Origin: Methanomicrobiales archaeon
Lineage (GTDB): Archaea > Halobacteriota > Methanomicrobia > Methanomicrobiales > Methanospirillaceae
NCBI GenBank assembly: GCA_022841205.1
Contig: JALHCK010000001.1
Location: forward strand, 124,001 to 188,000
Direction: 5' to 3'
Length of the DNA stretch: 64,000 nt
The translations under genes and the position numbers were made by a program. Positions 8,742 through 17,195 of the stretch are shown here, one piece after another (positions within the stretch are counted from its first letter, which is position 1; each line of letters opens with the position of its first letter). Below the pieces are notes generated by a model that searched no databases, was not told where the DNA came from, and saw nothing but the letters and a program-made list of their open reading frames with translations.

Positions 8742-9642
8742 CTCCTGCTCCCAATGTTCGTCGTTTCCTGAAGTGGATGGCGATTCCGGCAGCGATACAG
8801 AGCGATGGGCAGATAGCGGCCGGGCATGCCGGGGATTTGGTCGGTGTGGGAGTGGGCATCGTGGTCGGAATGGTTGTCGGAGTGGTGGCAGGCGGCGTGG
8901 TTACCTCTGTAGTTGGAGTGACCGGGATGTAGGTGTACAAGATGATGTTGTCGATGTACCCCTTGACGGTATTCCCCTGCTTGTAGTCTCCCTTGGTGGT
9001 GATTGCCAGCCGGTTCAGGAAATGGAGTTCGTTTCCAATCGGGACAAAGTATCCCCAGGGGAGCTCCCCGGTATCCTTGTTTATGACCATGATGTCGGCC
9101 TGGGCCGGTTCTTCGTTGTAGTGGATGGTCACGCGGTAGGTGGTGTTCTCCTCATATTGCTTGGTAACGCAATCTGACTGTTCGCCGCAATAGGAATAGC
9201 GCTGGCTCGTCTTTTCGTGGAGGTGGTTATTCTGGTCGATTACCCTGATTGCCATGATCCTTCCATATTGTTCATAGGAAAAGACCCCAAACACGTTAAC
9301 GCCCTTTGAGATATCCATATCCGAACTGGTCATCCCGAAGCGCACTGCACCACTTTCCAGAATGGAACATATCAGCAAATCGTATTCGAGCGTGAAAGAA
9401 CCATGCTGGTATCCCACCGGGATGAAGCTGTATCCGTTCGTCCCCCCCTCGGTCTGGAAGTGGTAGGCTTCCTTCTGGACATCCCAATAATAGTAGGATG
9501 GGTTGTTCGTTATCCATCCGGGATCGCTGGAAAAATCGGTCTCGTAGATGGTAACCTTTACATCCGCCGCCACCGCTGGCTGCATGAGGAAAAGGAGAGA
9601 GAGAATACCCATGAAAAAACAGAATGCCGCTCTCTTCTGCAT
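8725..9642 (-). CDS. Secreted surface protein with Thr/Pro stalk and C-terminal membrane anchor
   Basis: A 305-residue protein. Residues 1-25 are a signal peptide (charged start, hydrophobic core, AVAA cleavage region). The middle (about 30-245) is a beta-rich globular domain like a jelly-roll or concanavalin-like fold, with a cysteine pair around SYCGEQSDCVT. Then a stalk of alternating Thr and Pro (about 248-275), a short hydrophobic segment (CIAAGIAIHF) and a basic tail RKRR, the layout of archaeal C-terminally anchored surface proteins. The globular domain was not assigned to a family. Probably displayed on the S-layer face. Confidence 0.75.
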   Translation of the reverse strand: MQKRAAFCFFMGILSLLFLMQPAVAADVKVTIYETDFSSDPGWITNNPSYYYWDVQKEAYHFQTEGGTNGYSFIPVGYQHGSFTLEYDLLICSILESGAVRFGMTSSDMDISKGVNVFGVFSYEQYGRIMAIRVIDQNNHLHEKTSQRYSYCGEQSDCVTKQYEENTTYRVTIHYNEEPAQADIMVINKDTGELPWGYFVPIGNELHFLNRLAITTKGDYKQGNTVKGYIDNIILYTYIPVTPTTEVTTPPATTPTTIPTTMPTPTPTKSPACPAAICPSLCIAAGIAIHFRKRRTLGAGDDRQP

Positions 9643-9726
9643 GATAAAACCTCTTAAAACGATACAGCTATGCAGGAGACGGGATAAAGTCTTTCTCCTC
9701 CCTCATTAGGTGGGAAATGGGAGGGA

Positions 9727-11238
9727 TTACCCGGCCCTGACGGATTCGGCTCCCCCCCGGAAGGAAAGATGCATGGTTTTTTTGGACAGGTACATCTTTC
9801 CGTCAGAACCAGGCCCGAGATTGGAGATCACAATCGGTTCCGGCCCGGAAATAGCCGTTTTGTTACCATCGATGTACAGGACGCTTGTCGTATCGTCAGG
9901 AGGCACGATGATGGTCAGGGTAGACTTGAGGCCGGCGAATTCAGGCACCGAGATGCCGGAGACGATACCGTTTCGGGCCAGATCGCCGTTCACGAACATC
10001 CGGACTCCTGAAAAAGAGAATGTCGCGATCCCGGCCTCGTTGACATCGATCACCCCGCTGCTGACATCTCCTGGGAAGAGCTGGACGAGGTCGCCTTCCA
10101 GGAAGCGGTAATCAGTACCGCCGATCCTGATCCATGCCCCGGGCCCGGTTACCAGAAACTGCAGGTGGGCATCCGGAAGGAGCGAGCCATACTGACTGCC
10201 TGTTAGTAATACCCCGGTCCTCTCGGTCTTAAAAACCCTGATGAACGATGACTGGATCCTGGTATTCGATCCGTAGCTGTTGGTGGCGGTGAGGGCAACG
10301 GAATATTCACCGGGCTCAAGGTACAGGTGAACAGGGTTCTTCTCTATAGAGCCGGTCCCATCGCCGAAGTTCCATGCCCAGTGGTCCGGTGAACCGCTCG
10401 ATAAATCGTTGAACTGGATCGAGAGGGGCGAGAATCCCTCACGGGGTGTACCGGTAAACTGTGCGGAGGGGAGCATCCCCACCGCAATATACTCGGGTTC
10501 GGTTCTGCTGTTACTCCCATAGCTGTTGGCGGTCGTCAGGGTGACCGTGTAAACACCCGGCATGTCGTACACGTGAACCGGTTCTCGTTCTGCTGAAGTC
10601 CCGCCGTCACCAAAGTTCCAGAGCCAGGAGGAAGGGGACCCGGTGGAGAGATCAGTGAACCGGACCGTGAGTGGAACCTCACCTGAACGAGGGTCGGCCT
10701 GGAATATCGCGGCCGGTGGTCGGGGAACCGGCTCTCCGGGCAGGGTTGTACCTGGAGCAGTAGTAAAAGTAACCGTTGGGATGGTAGTTGTTGGCGTCGT
10801 TGTGGTTGGCATTGTGGGTTCGGTAGTCACGGGCACAGTCAATGGTGCGAGATTTGATGAATAAACGATGGCAGATGTATCCCCGGACACGTACCGAACT
10901 TCAATGGTTTCTGGGATCCCGCCACCAGTGTTGTCCACCCGTATCGTCTCTCCACTCGTCCAGGGCCAGTCCTGCCCGTGGAGGAAGGTGACCGATCGGG
11001 TAGGGACTTCGATGCCGTTGATCAGGATACGGGTTGTCCGTTCCTGCAGGGGATCGCCGCCATCGTGGTAGAGATACACGGTAGCCCCGGAACGCTCGGA
11101 ATTGGCCCTGAACGAAGGCACAATATTGGGAGCCGGTGGAAAGGCCATAAAAACCACCAGTATTACCATAACAATAATGACTACTGAAAATATTAAGGCA
11201 AGGAGAATATTCCGGGCAAGAGCTGTCTCGTCCTCCAT
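9727..11238 (-). CDS. Membrane-anchored surface protein with two PKD domains
   Basis: About 503 residues. A short charged start (MEDETALARN) is followed by one strong hydrophobic segment (LLALIFSVVIIVMVILVVF), a signal-anchor resembling archaeal pilin-like N-termini. Then a beta-rich region, a Thr-rich linker, and two PKD repeats, each with the WNFGDG signature (SWLWNFGDGGTS and HWAWNFGDGTGS) and a YTVTLT or YSVALT strand. The C-terminal 170 residues form further beta structure of unknown family. PKD domains serve cell-surface adhesion or glycan contacts. ATG 11238 is preferred over the adjacent TTG because AGGTGAT lies just upstream. Confidence 0.82.
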   Translation of the reverse strand: MEDETALARNILLALIFSVVIIVMVILVVFMAFPPAPNIVPSFRANSERSGATVYLYHDGGDPLQERTTRILINGIEVPTRSVTFLHGQDWPWTSGETIRVDNTGGGIPETIEVRYVSGDTSAIVYSSNLAPLTVPVTTEPTMPTTTTPTTTIPTVTFTTAPGTTLPGEPVPRPPAAIFQADPRSGEVPLTVRFTDLSTGSPSSWLWNFGDGGTSAEREPVHVYDMPGVYTVTLTTANSYGSNSRTEPEYIAVGMLPSAQFTGTPREGFSPLSIQFNDLSSGSPDHWAWNFGDGTGSIEKNPVHLYLEPGEYSVALTATNSYGSNTRIQSSFIRVFKTERTGVLLTGSQYGSLLPDAHLQFLVTGPGAWIRIGGTDYRFLEGDLVQLFPGDVSSGVIDVNEAGIATFSFSGVRMFVNGDLARNGIVSGISVPEFAGLKSTLTIIVPPDDTTSVLYIDGNKTAISGPEPIVISNLGPGSDGKMYLSKKTMHLSFRGGAESVRAG

Positions 11239-11365
11239 CAAATCACCTGCGGGAATCCTGCAGCACCCCGAAAGCCACAGGGGATGGCATGAAATCCCGG
11301 TTATGTTTGAGATCGCCCTGAGTTTATATCAAGCTATTCCCGGTTCATCCGGGTACAAAGTTCTA

Positions 11366-12763
11366 TTACTCATATGGTCTGCCTGCTCCATCCAAACGGT
11401 CCAGGATCCTCGTCAGGGGAGATTTCCGGGAAAGGAACCGGGATATGAACGGGGCGAAAGCCGGTGACCAGCAGGCAGTCCCGGAATGAACTTCTGAATG
11501 GTTACTCATGGACTGCCGGACATGCTTTCCCAGTCCCACATCGAGCACCTCGGGCGATCCGAGCAGGTCTTCGACATGGATATATTTCCGGGGGATCTCG
11601 ACAACGTACCGCCCGTTCTCGATGAATGGTCCGGCAAAGAGATTCTCTGAATCGCAGGCCCGGTACTTAGCGGCAAACCTGCTGGCATTGGAACGGTTCC
11701 AGAGTGGGGGACCGATATGCCGGCGTACCCGGGGGGTCTGGGTGTTCATCAGTTCAAAAATCAGCATGCTCTGATCATCAAGCATCTCGCAATCAGCGGC
11801 ATTGACAAAGAAACCGTTCCGCTCCAGGAGCGCACACAGGGAATCCAGGCTCCTTCGAAGCTGTGGGACGACGACTTCGGGAATGAATGGTGGTGTTGCA
11901 AATGTTATAGCAACCAGACCAGTTCCCTTTGCCTGGATCACCGATCCCAGTTCCTCGTGCGAGATTGTATCCGGCATTGGGGCAAAGAAGAACGACTTAT
12001 CCGGGTCGTCCCGGTAGCCCCGAGCAAGTTCCACGAATTCGTACATCCGGTCAAGCGACACTGATGCCGCGACGTTTCTGGCAGGATCAACGGGGTCGAC
12101 AACTACAAGAGGTTCCTGGAACTCTTTGGCCCGGTGCCTGCCTGGATCGATCAGGGTACCGGGCTTCCACTCCGCCGCTGCAGCCAGGAGTGCGTGAAAT
12201 CCGCCAAAGGAAAGGATGAGAAGTTCGCAGAGATATCCGGAGAATCCCTCGGTCATCTGGTCCGATCCATACACTCCGCCTGCTTTTGCGAACTGTTTGA
12301 GCAGGAGGACATCATCGGTATAAGACCCTATCCTTCCTTCGATGTACCGGGTATGGAATGGTGTCCTGTCCACCGCCGATTGGATTTCCGCTGCGGACTC
12401 TACCCGGTAGCACGGGACTAAATCCACATCAAGACCGTCCATTCTGGCATTGATGTACGGGTGTTCGGCGTATTTCTCGTGGTAGGGAGCGTTCAGGCGT
12501 TCTGCAATGGTTCGCGCAAGGTCAAGACCTTCCCGTTCAAGATCTTCGCGGGGGAGGTCGGGCTCAAAGAGGAGAAAGAGGTCGAGATCCCGGTCGCCCC
12601 TGATGAACGTTCCCCGGGCCACCGACCCCACGATGAGTGGCTCGGCTCTGCCGATCTCGGTTGCGACCGCGATGAGCCGTGCCGCCACTCCGAGGACATG
12701 CTCCTGTTCCTGAAGAGTAGGCCTGATTCGTGAAAGGACCAACTCTTCGAGGGGGGTCCTCAT
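11366..12763 (-). CDS. cca: CCA-adding tRNA nucleotidyltransferase (archaeal class I)
   Basis: A 465-residue enzyme that adds or repairs the 3' CCA of tRNAs using CTP and ATP. The catalytic motif GSVARGT plus DRDLDLFLLF (two metal-binding Asp) and the third acid in MDGLDVDLVPCY mark the class I nucleotidyltransferase core. Archaeal tail and body domains follow, and length is normal (about 450). The start overlaps the thpR stop as ATGA, so translation of the two is likely coupled, a pairing seen in other archaea that combines two tRNA 3'-end or ligation functions. Confidence 0.95.
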   Translation of the reverse strand: MRTPLEELVLSRIRPTLQEQEHVLGVAARLIAVATEIGRAEPLIVGSVARGTFIRGDRDLDLFLLFEPDLPREDLEREGLDLARTIAERLNAPYHEKYAEHPYINARMDGLDVDLVPCYRVESAAEIQSAVDRTPFHTRYIEGRIGSYTDDVLLLKQFAKAGGVYGSDQMTEGFSGYLCELLILSFGGFHALLAAAAEWKPGTLIDPGRHRAKEFQEPLVVVDPVDPARNVAASVSLDRMYEFVELARGYRDDPDKSFFFAPMPDTISHEELGSVIQAKGTGLVAITFATPPFIPEVVVPQLRRSLDSLCALLERNGFFVNAADCEMLDDQSMLIFELMNTQTPRVRRHIGPPLWNRSNASRFAAKYRACDSENLFAGPFIENGRYVVEIPRKYIHVEDLLGSPEVLDVGLGKHVRQSMSNHSEVHSGTACWSPAFAPFISRFLSRKSPLTRILDRLDGAGRPYE

Positions 12764-13302
12764 ATGCAGGGCACCTCCAGCTGTGTTTCGTATACGGGTC
12801 CTTTGGGGGTAAGGGTGCTCTTTTTAAGCTGCCATGACCTGACTGTGCAGGATCCGTAATCCTCCGGGGGAATATCTCTCAACCGCGCCATAAGGGAAGG
12901 GTCGTACTGCTTTACCCTGGCGATGGTTGCATGGGCTCTGAACGGCCGGCCTTCCCGTGGAATGCCCAAGGGTTCCAGAGATGCTTCAATCCGGTCGTGG
13001 AGGGCAGCCGACCTGCCGCCATCGTCAATGGTGCACCAGATAACCCGAGGCTGACGGGGATTATTGCTCCCGATCCCGGTGACCTTCAGATCGAACGGCT
13101 CAAACCTGACAGTCTCCAGAGCACGCATGATCCGTTCCATGCGCTCGGGAGCGACCTCCCCGATGAACTTGAGGGTCATGTGGATAATTGCCGGATCGAC
13201 GACAGAAAGGCGCGCTCTGCTCTGTCTCAGGATCTCCTGGGGCATTTTCAGCCGCTCACGGATTTCCGGAGAGAGATCTACGGCCACAAATAGTCGGACC
13301 AT
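12760..13302 (-). CDS. thpR: RNA 2',3'-cyclic phosphodiesterase (2'-5' RNA ligase family)
   Basis: A 180-residue 2H phosphoesterase. The two histidine motifs are HMTLKF (His41) and HATIAR (about residue 128), spaced as in ThpR/LigT enzymes. These hydrolyse 2',3'-cyclic phosphates or join tRNA halves in vitro. The N-terminus MVRLFVAVDLSPE is conserved. It is the first gene of a two-gene operon with cca. Confidence 0.93.
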   Translation of the reverse strand: MVRLFVAVDLSPEIRERLKMPQEILRQSRARLSVVDPAIIHMTLKFIGEVAPERMERIMRALETVRFEPFDLKVTGIGSNNPRQPRVIWCTIDDGGRSAALHDRIEASLEPLGIPREGRPFRAHATIARVKQYDPSLMARLRDIPPEDYGSCTVRSWQLKKSTLTPKGPVYETQLEVPCI

Positions 13303-13352
13303 AACACCCCCTCCACACGGTTTCCCGCACCGGCAATCGGGATCATATTCAT

Positions 13353-13399
13353 GTGCATGACGTAGCGCAAAAAATTACCCTTTTTATGTAATCATGCAC
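13353..13399. promoter_or_regulatory. Inverted repeat flanking the nrdH-nrdD promoter
   Basis: GTGCATGA (13353-13360) and TCATGCAC (13392-13399) are perfect 8-base inverted copies separated by 31 bases. Between them lies a T-rich element (CTTTTTATGTAAT, 13380-13392) that could be the TATA box for nrdH. Two half-sites flanking a TATA box would suit a looping or dimeric regulator. The thpR promoter on the other strand must also lie in this 163-base gap. Confidence 0.35.
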
Positions 13400-13465
13400 G
13401 ATAGACAAATATTTTTTCACCAACAACAAGTATTGGGTTGAGAAAGAACTACAGGGGGGAAAAAA

Positions 13466-13735
13466 TTGGAAGAGAGATTGAATCTGATTGTTTATACGCT
13501 TGAATACTGTCCTAATTGCGAGACGCTCAAGGAATACCTTGCCAGGAATGAGATACCCTATCAGGAGAGAGACATGTCCAGTGCTGCCGCTCTCACCGAG
13601 CTTCGGATAAACGGGGTTTTCGTGATGGAAGCCCCGGTACTACAGGCAGGCACTTCGTTTCTTGTTCCGCGGGATCTCTTCTCTGCCAATACCCTCAATG
13701 AAGACCGGGTTTTACAGTTGATTGAGGGTTCCTGA
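13466..13735 (+). CDS. nrdH: NrdH-like glutaredoxin, reductant of class III ribonucleotide reductase
   Basis: An 89-residue thioredoxin-fold protein with the redox motif CPNC in TLEYCPNCETLKEYL, near the N-terminus as in NrdH/glutaredoxins. It starts with TTG at 13466 preceded by a GGGGGGA site; there is no ATG in a suitable position. Its stop overlaps the nrdD start (TGATG), indicating coupled translation. Certain methanogens (studied in Methanosarcina barkeri) have a distinct class III reductase that takes electrons from a ferredoxin-dependent disulfide reductase through an operon-encoded NrdH instead of formate; this gene order fits that subtype. The C-terminal half is shortened and divergent. 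Confidence 0.82.
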   Translation: MEERLNLIVYTLEYCPNCETLKEYLARNEIPYQERDMSSAAALTELRINGVFVMEAPVLQAGTSFLVPRDLFSANTLNEDRVLQLIEGS

Positions 13736-15918
13736 TGGCTGAGAAACAGACCCGGCAGACCACGCTATCCGGGGTATACATCTCCCAGATGCCCCCCGTC
13801 AGGACCAGCGATGGTCATATCGTAGAATATGACCGAAAACGGATTATCGACCAGATAATCGAAGAGACCAGGCTGGTCGAGACTTTTTATGGATACGAGA
13901 GTGCCAGCGAGGAGATTGCTATCGAGATCGCCCGCATGGTCGAGCAGCGGATCCGTTCGCTCGGCCTTAAGGCACTCTCAGGCCCGCTCATCCGTGAGAT
14001 TGTGAATATGACCCTGCTCGAGAAGGGCATGGTACAGTATCGCAACGCCTGTACAAGGGTGGGCACTCCGGTCTTTGATGCCCACCTGATCGATGTGGGA
14101 AGGGGATTTGAGGCCCGGGACAATGCCAACCTGCAGGAGAATGCCGAGACCTCGCACAAGAAGAAAGCCGACAAGATCAGCAAGGAACAATACCTCCTCC
14201 AGCTTCCGCCGCACCTTGCAGATCACCACCTCTCCGGAGATATCCATATCCATGACCTGGAATATTTTGGCACCCGGCCCTTCTGCCAGGACTGGGACCT
14301 CCGTTACTTCCTCTACTATGGCCTGATGCCTGACGGGAACGGCACCAAGGCCTCGGTTGCGGGGCCGGCAAAACGGGCGGAGGTTGCGGTCCTGCATGCG
14401 GTCAAGGCATTGGGAAGCGCCCAGACCAATTTTGCCGGTGGCCAGGGATACTACAATTTCCTTACATTCCTTGCGCCGTATTTTGAGGGCATGGCCTATG
14501 AAGAGATCAAACAGCTTATGCAGATGTTTGTCTACGAGATGACGCAGATGATGGTAGCCCGCGGCGGACAGCTGGTCTTTTCCTCGGTCCAGCTCAGCCC
14601 GGGTGTTCCGAACCTATGGAAGGATAAACCCTGCGTGTTCAAGGGGAAAGTCTGGAATGGCAGGCACGCTCCCGCGCGATGCTATGGTGAGTTCGAGTGT
14701 GAAGTCCGGCTGCTCTTCAAGGCGCTGATGGAAGTGATGCTTGAGGGTGACAACTGGGGCAAACCCTTCAGCTTTCCAAAACCGGAGATCAGCATCGAGC
14801 CCGATTTCATGACCGAGGACGAGGAGTTTAACCATGCACACCCCGACCTCCCGACATACCATGACCTCTACCTCCTCACGTTCGAGCTGGCCTCAAAATT
14901 CGGCACCCCGTACTATGACAACCAGATGCCGGATTACCGCGGGGCGGGAAAGGGGATCTCCTGCTACCAGTGTTGTGCCTACCAGTTCTCCGCAAATGCT
15001 GACGAGGACAACGAATTCGAAGACAAGCTCTTTTTCAACGATGCTAAGCATTTTTCGATGGGATCCTGGCAGGTGGTCTCCCTGAACTGTCCCCGAGCCG
15101 CCTACCGGGCTGAGGGTGACGATGAACGCCTCTTCGCTGAGCTCCGGGCCCTGATGGATGTCTGCGTGGAAGTCTTCAAGATCAAACGTCGCTGGCTTGA
15201 GATTATCCGGACCAATGGCCGCATGCCGTTTGCGATGCAACGGCCCAAGGATCCCCTGACCGGCGAACGAGGATCGATTGCCGTTGACCTGGACGGGCTT
15301 GTATATACCATCGGGGTTGTCGGGGTGAACGAGATGGTGCAACATCACACTGGCTGCCAGCTCCACGAGTCACGGGAAACATTCATCCTTGCTGTCAGGG
15401 CAATGTCAGAGATGGAATCCTATGCCAAGAAACTCTCGGTGCGGAATGGGATGACTATCGCGCTTGCCCGTACCCCTGCCGAGACCACCGGGCAGAGGTT
15501 TGCGGTTGCCGACCTGCTCTCCAAGGAATATCGCGAACACGCCGTGAAGGTGGTGAAGGGCGACCTTCAGCAGGGACTCGAGATGCTTGGGACCACGCGG
15601 GACCTTCCTGTATATTATACCAATGGGACCCACGTGGCGCCATGTGCGAACATCTCCCTTGGGAAACGGATGGAGATAGAGCACATCTTCTTCCCGATCG
15701 TTGACGGGGGCAATATATTCCACATCTGGCTGGGGGAGCAGCGGCCCGATCCCCGCGGTCTGATGGAGATGGCCATGAAACTGTGTCAAACCACCCAGAT
15801 CGGATACTTTGCCTTCACCCGTGATCTCACCGTCTCGCTACGCCAGTTCCACGAGTACCGCCCGGACAGGAAGGAACTTTCAGGGTGGGTTGCCGGAGAT
15901 ACCCTGATCAAAGCCTGA
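13735..15918 (+). CDS. nrdD: Anaerobic (class III) ribonucleoside-triphosphate reductase, lacking a visible glycyl-radical end
   Basis: A 727-residue protein. Residues about 15-110 form an ATP-cone (allosteric site), followed by the ten-stranded barrel with LSGDIHIHDLEYFGTRP, NFAGGQGYYNF, and the active-site cysteine region GISCYQCCAYQF. It reduces NTPs to dNTPs anaerobically. The family normally continues after the TQIGYFAFTRDLT segment with four zinc cysteines and a glycyl-radical motif of the form RVxGY over about 80 residues. Here only 41 residues follow from that segment, with no cysteine and no RVxGY, ending GWVAGDTLIKA. Neither alternative frame to 15960 supplies it. No NrdG activase gene is in the window. 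Confidence 0.9.
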   Translation: MAEKQTRQTTLSGVYISQMPPVRTSDGHIVEYDRKRIIDQIIEETRLVETFYGYESASEEIAIEIARMVEQRIRSLGLKALSGPLIREIVNMTLLEKGMVQYRNACTRVGTPVFDAHLIDVGRGFEARDNANLQENAETSHKKKADKISKEQYLLQLPPHLADHHLSGDIHIHDLEYFGTRPFCQDWDLRYFLYYGLMPDGNGTKASVAGPAKRAEVAVLHAVKALGSAQTNFAGGQGYYNFLTFLAPYFEGMAYEEIKQLMQMFVYEMTQMMVARGGQLVFSSVQLSPGVPNLWKDKPCVFKGKVWNGRHAPARCYGEFECEVRLLFKALMEVMLEGDNWGKPFSFPKPEISIEPDFMTEDEEFNHAHPDLPTYHDLYLLTFELASKFGTPYYDNQMPDYRGAGKGISCYQCCAYQFSANADEDNEFEDKLFFNDAKHFSMGSWQVVSLNCPRAAYRAEGDDERLFAELRALMDVCVEVFKIKRRWLEIIRTNGRMPFAMQRPKDPLTGERGSIAVDLDGLVYTIGVVGVNEMVQHHTGCQLHESRETFILAVRAMSEMESYAKKLSVRNGMTIALARTPAETTGQRFAVADLLSKEYREHAVKVVKGDLQQGLEMLGTTRDLPVYYTNGTHVAPCANISLGKRMEIEHIFFPIVDGGNIFHIWLGEQRPDPRGLMEMAMKLCQTTQIGYFAFTRDLTVSLRQFHEYRPDRKELSGWVAGDTLIKA

Positions 15919-15940
15919 TCGAACCGGGCGCCGGAAATGG

Positions 15941-16345
15941 TCAGGCTCCCTTCTTCTTTTTCAGCACGATGTCGATTACGCCGTGCCTGACCTGGTAGAA
16001 GCTGTGAATGATATCAATCGGTGATTCGAAAGGGATGGATGCCTTCTTCTCACCGACGACGATGGTCACGGAATCGGTCGATATATCCGCGTAAGCAGCC
16101 GATTTCGACTGTGGGGGTAGTCTCCCCGTGATAAAAATATTGGTGTCATCCTGGATGACTTCGAATTGGATCTCTTCGGAATGGGCACCTATGGGGATAA
16201 TCCTTGGAAGATCTCCCGTGTTTCCGGCAATGATAGTATACCCGACAAAATGGGTACCCTCATTCTCGGGCATGTTCCTGATCATGTCTTCGACCATCCG
16301 GGCGAGGTTCTTCAGGAATTCATCGTACGGGTTACTCTGTGCCAT
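15941..16345 (-). CDS. Hsp20/alpha-crystallin-like protein
   Basis: A 134-residue protein. The N-terminal helix (NPYDEFLKNLARMVEDMIRNM) is followed by a beta-sandwich with VGYTIIAG, EEIQFEVIQDDTNIFITGRLP and DIVLKKKKG, the pattern of divergent Hsp20-type chaperones found next to ArsR-like regulators in methanogens. ATG 16345 is chosen because GGGGG lies 4-9 bases upstream; the longer frame to 16375 reads back into the regulator gene. It overlaps the regulator stop by 14 bases, so the two are co-expressed. Role as a small chaperone is inferred. Confidence 0.7.
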   Translation of the reverse strand: MAQSNPYDEFLKNLARMVEDMIRNMPENEGTHFVGYTIIAGNTGDLPRIIPIGAHSEEIQFEVIQDDTNIFITGRLPPQSKSAAYADISTDSVTIVVGEKKASIPFESPIDIIHSFYQVRHGVIDIVLKKKKGA

Positions 16346-16958
16346 TGGGCCCCCTAAGCCGGAAGGTCCGGCCATCCATCCTCACAAACTGCTTCATGGT
16401 CAGATTCTTCAATCCCCTTGAAAGAACCTGTTCGGGCAGACCGGTCAGCTCGGCAAGCTCAGGTACTGTCAGATCACAATGAGCAAGCGCGATCAGGAGG
16501 TTGATTTCATTATCATCGGTATCGAGTAATTCCCTCCCATACTGAACGATGTCCCGGATCTGCATATCGATATTCTTCTCGATTGTCCGGAGACTCTCAT
16601 CCATCTCTTCGCGGGCATCCACAAGCTTCCTCAGGGTGGCAAGTGTCTGCCGGAACCTGATAGCCTGGTCAGATGCAAGGACACCATGAGAATCTTCCTT
16701 CCTGGTGAGGTTGACGACGATGCTGATATCATTGGCCAGGAAGTAGTATTTCCGTCGTCGCTCATCGAGACGGAAAGAGAGTATCTCCTCGCGTTCCATC
16801 AGCTGGAGGTGCTCGATTACCGCTTTGGGCGAGAGCATCAGTCGGTCCGAGATCTCGGTCACAAAACAGGGTTTTTGCCGCAACAGCTCGATGATGCGCC
16901 TGCGGTTCCTGTTCCCGAGGATATCAAGAATGCGAGCGACCTCTGCCTGATCCAGCAT
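16332..16958 (-). CDS. ArsR-like winged-helix transcriptional regulator
   Basis: A 208-residue DNA-binding protein. Residues 1-75 form a winged helix-turn-helix (ARILDILGNRNRRRIIELL, then VTEISDRLMLSPKAVIEHLQ as the recognition region, and a wing with DERRRKYY). A coiled-coil helix (about 95-150) and a second small helix-turn-helix-like domain (LTVPELAELTGLPEQVLSRG) follow. No cysteine metal site is apparent. It sits directly upstream of, and overlaps, the Hsp20-like gene, and has a TATA box about 30 bases before its start, so it may control the pair and itself. Confidence 0.85.
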   Translation of the reverse strand: MLDQAEVARILDILGNRNRRRIIELLRQKPCFVTEISDRLMLSPKAVIEHLQLMEREEILSFRLDERRRKYYFLANDISIVVNLTRKEDSHGVLASDQAIRFRQTLATLRKLVDAREEMDESLRTIEKNIDMQIRDIVQYGRELLDTDDNEINLLIALAHCDLTVPELAELTGLPEQVLSRGLKNLTMKQFVRMDGRTFRLRGPNGTE

Positions 16959-16980
16959 GTTAATTACTTTATGTTAGGGT

Positions 16981-16995
16981 TATTAATATATATAG
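16981..16995 (-). promoter_or_regulatory. TATA box of the ArsR-like regulator operon
   Basis: TATATATATTAATA on the minus strand is centred about 31 bases before ATG 16958, which predicts a very short or absent leader. Confidence 0.6.
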
Positions 16996-17187
16996 ACATA
17001 TGTTTTAAGGAACTCCTGTGCATGGGGAAGAAATGTATCCTTCTTCTCTCATAATATATCCGCCAACGAGGGCAGCAACCTGGTTCTTATTTCCGAACCG
17101 GCATGGGGGGATGCAGAAAAACCCCGCCGGTTCATGTAGTAATCATGAAACGGGATAGAGATGATCCCCCAGGAAACGCTTTGCCTG

Positions 17188-17193
17188 AAAAAA
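17188..17193 (-). terminator. T-run terminator after guaB
   Basis: Six T on the minus strand begin three bases after the guaB stop, followed by a weak C-rich stretch, consistent with archaeal termination before the next operon. Confidence 0.45.
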
Positions 17194-17195
17194 GA

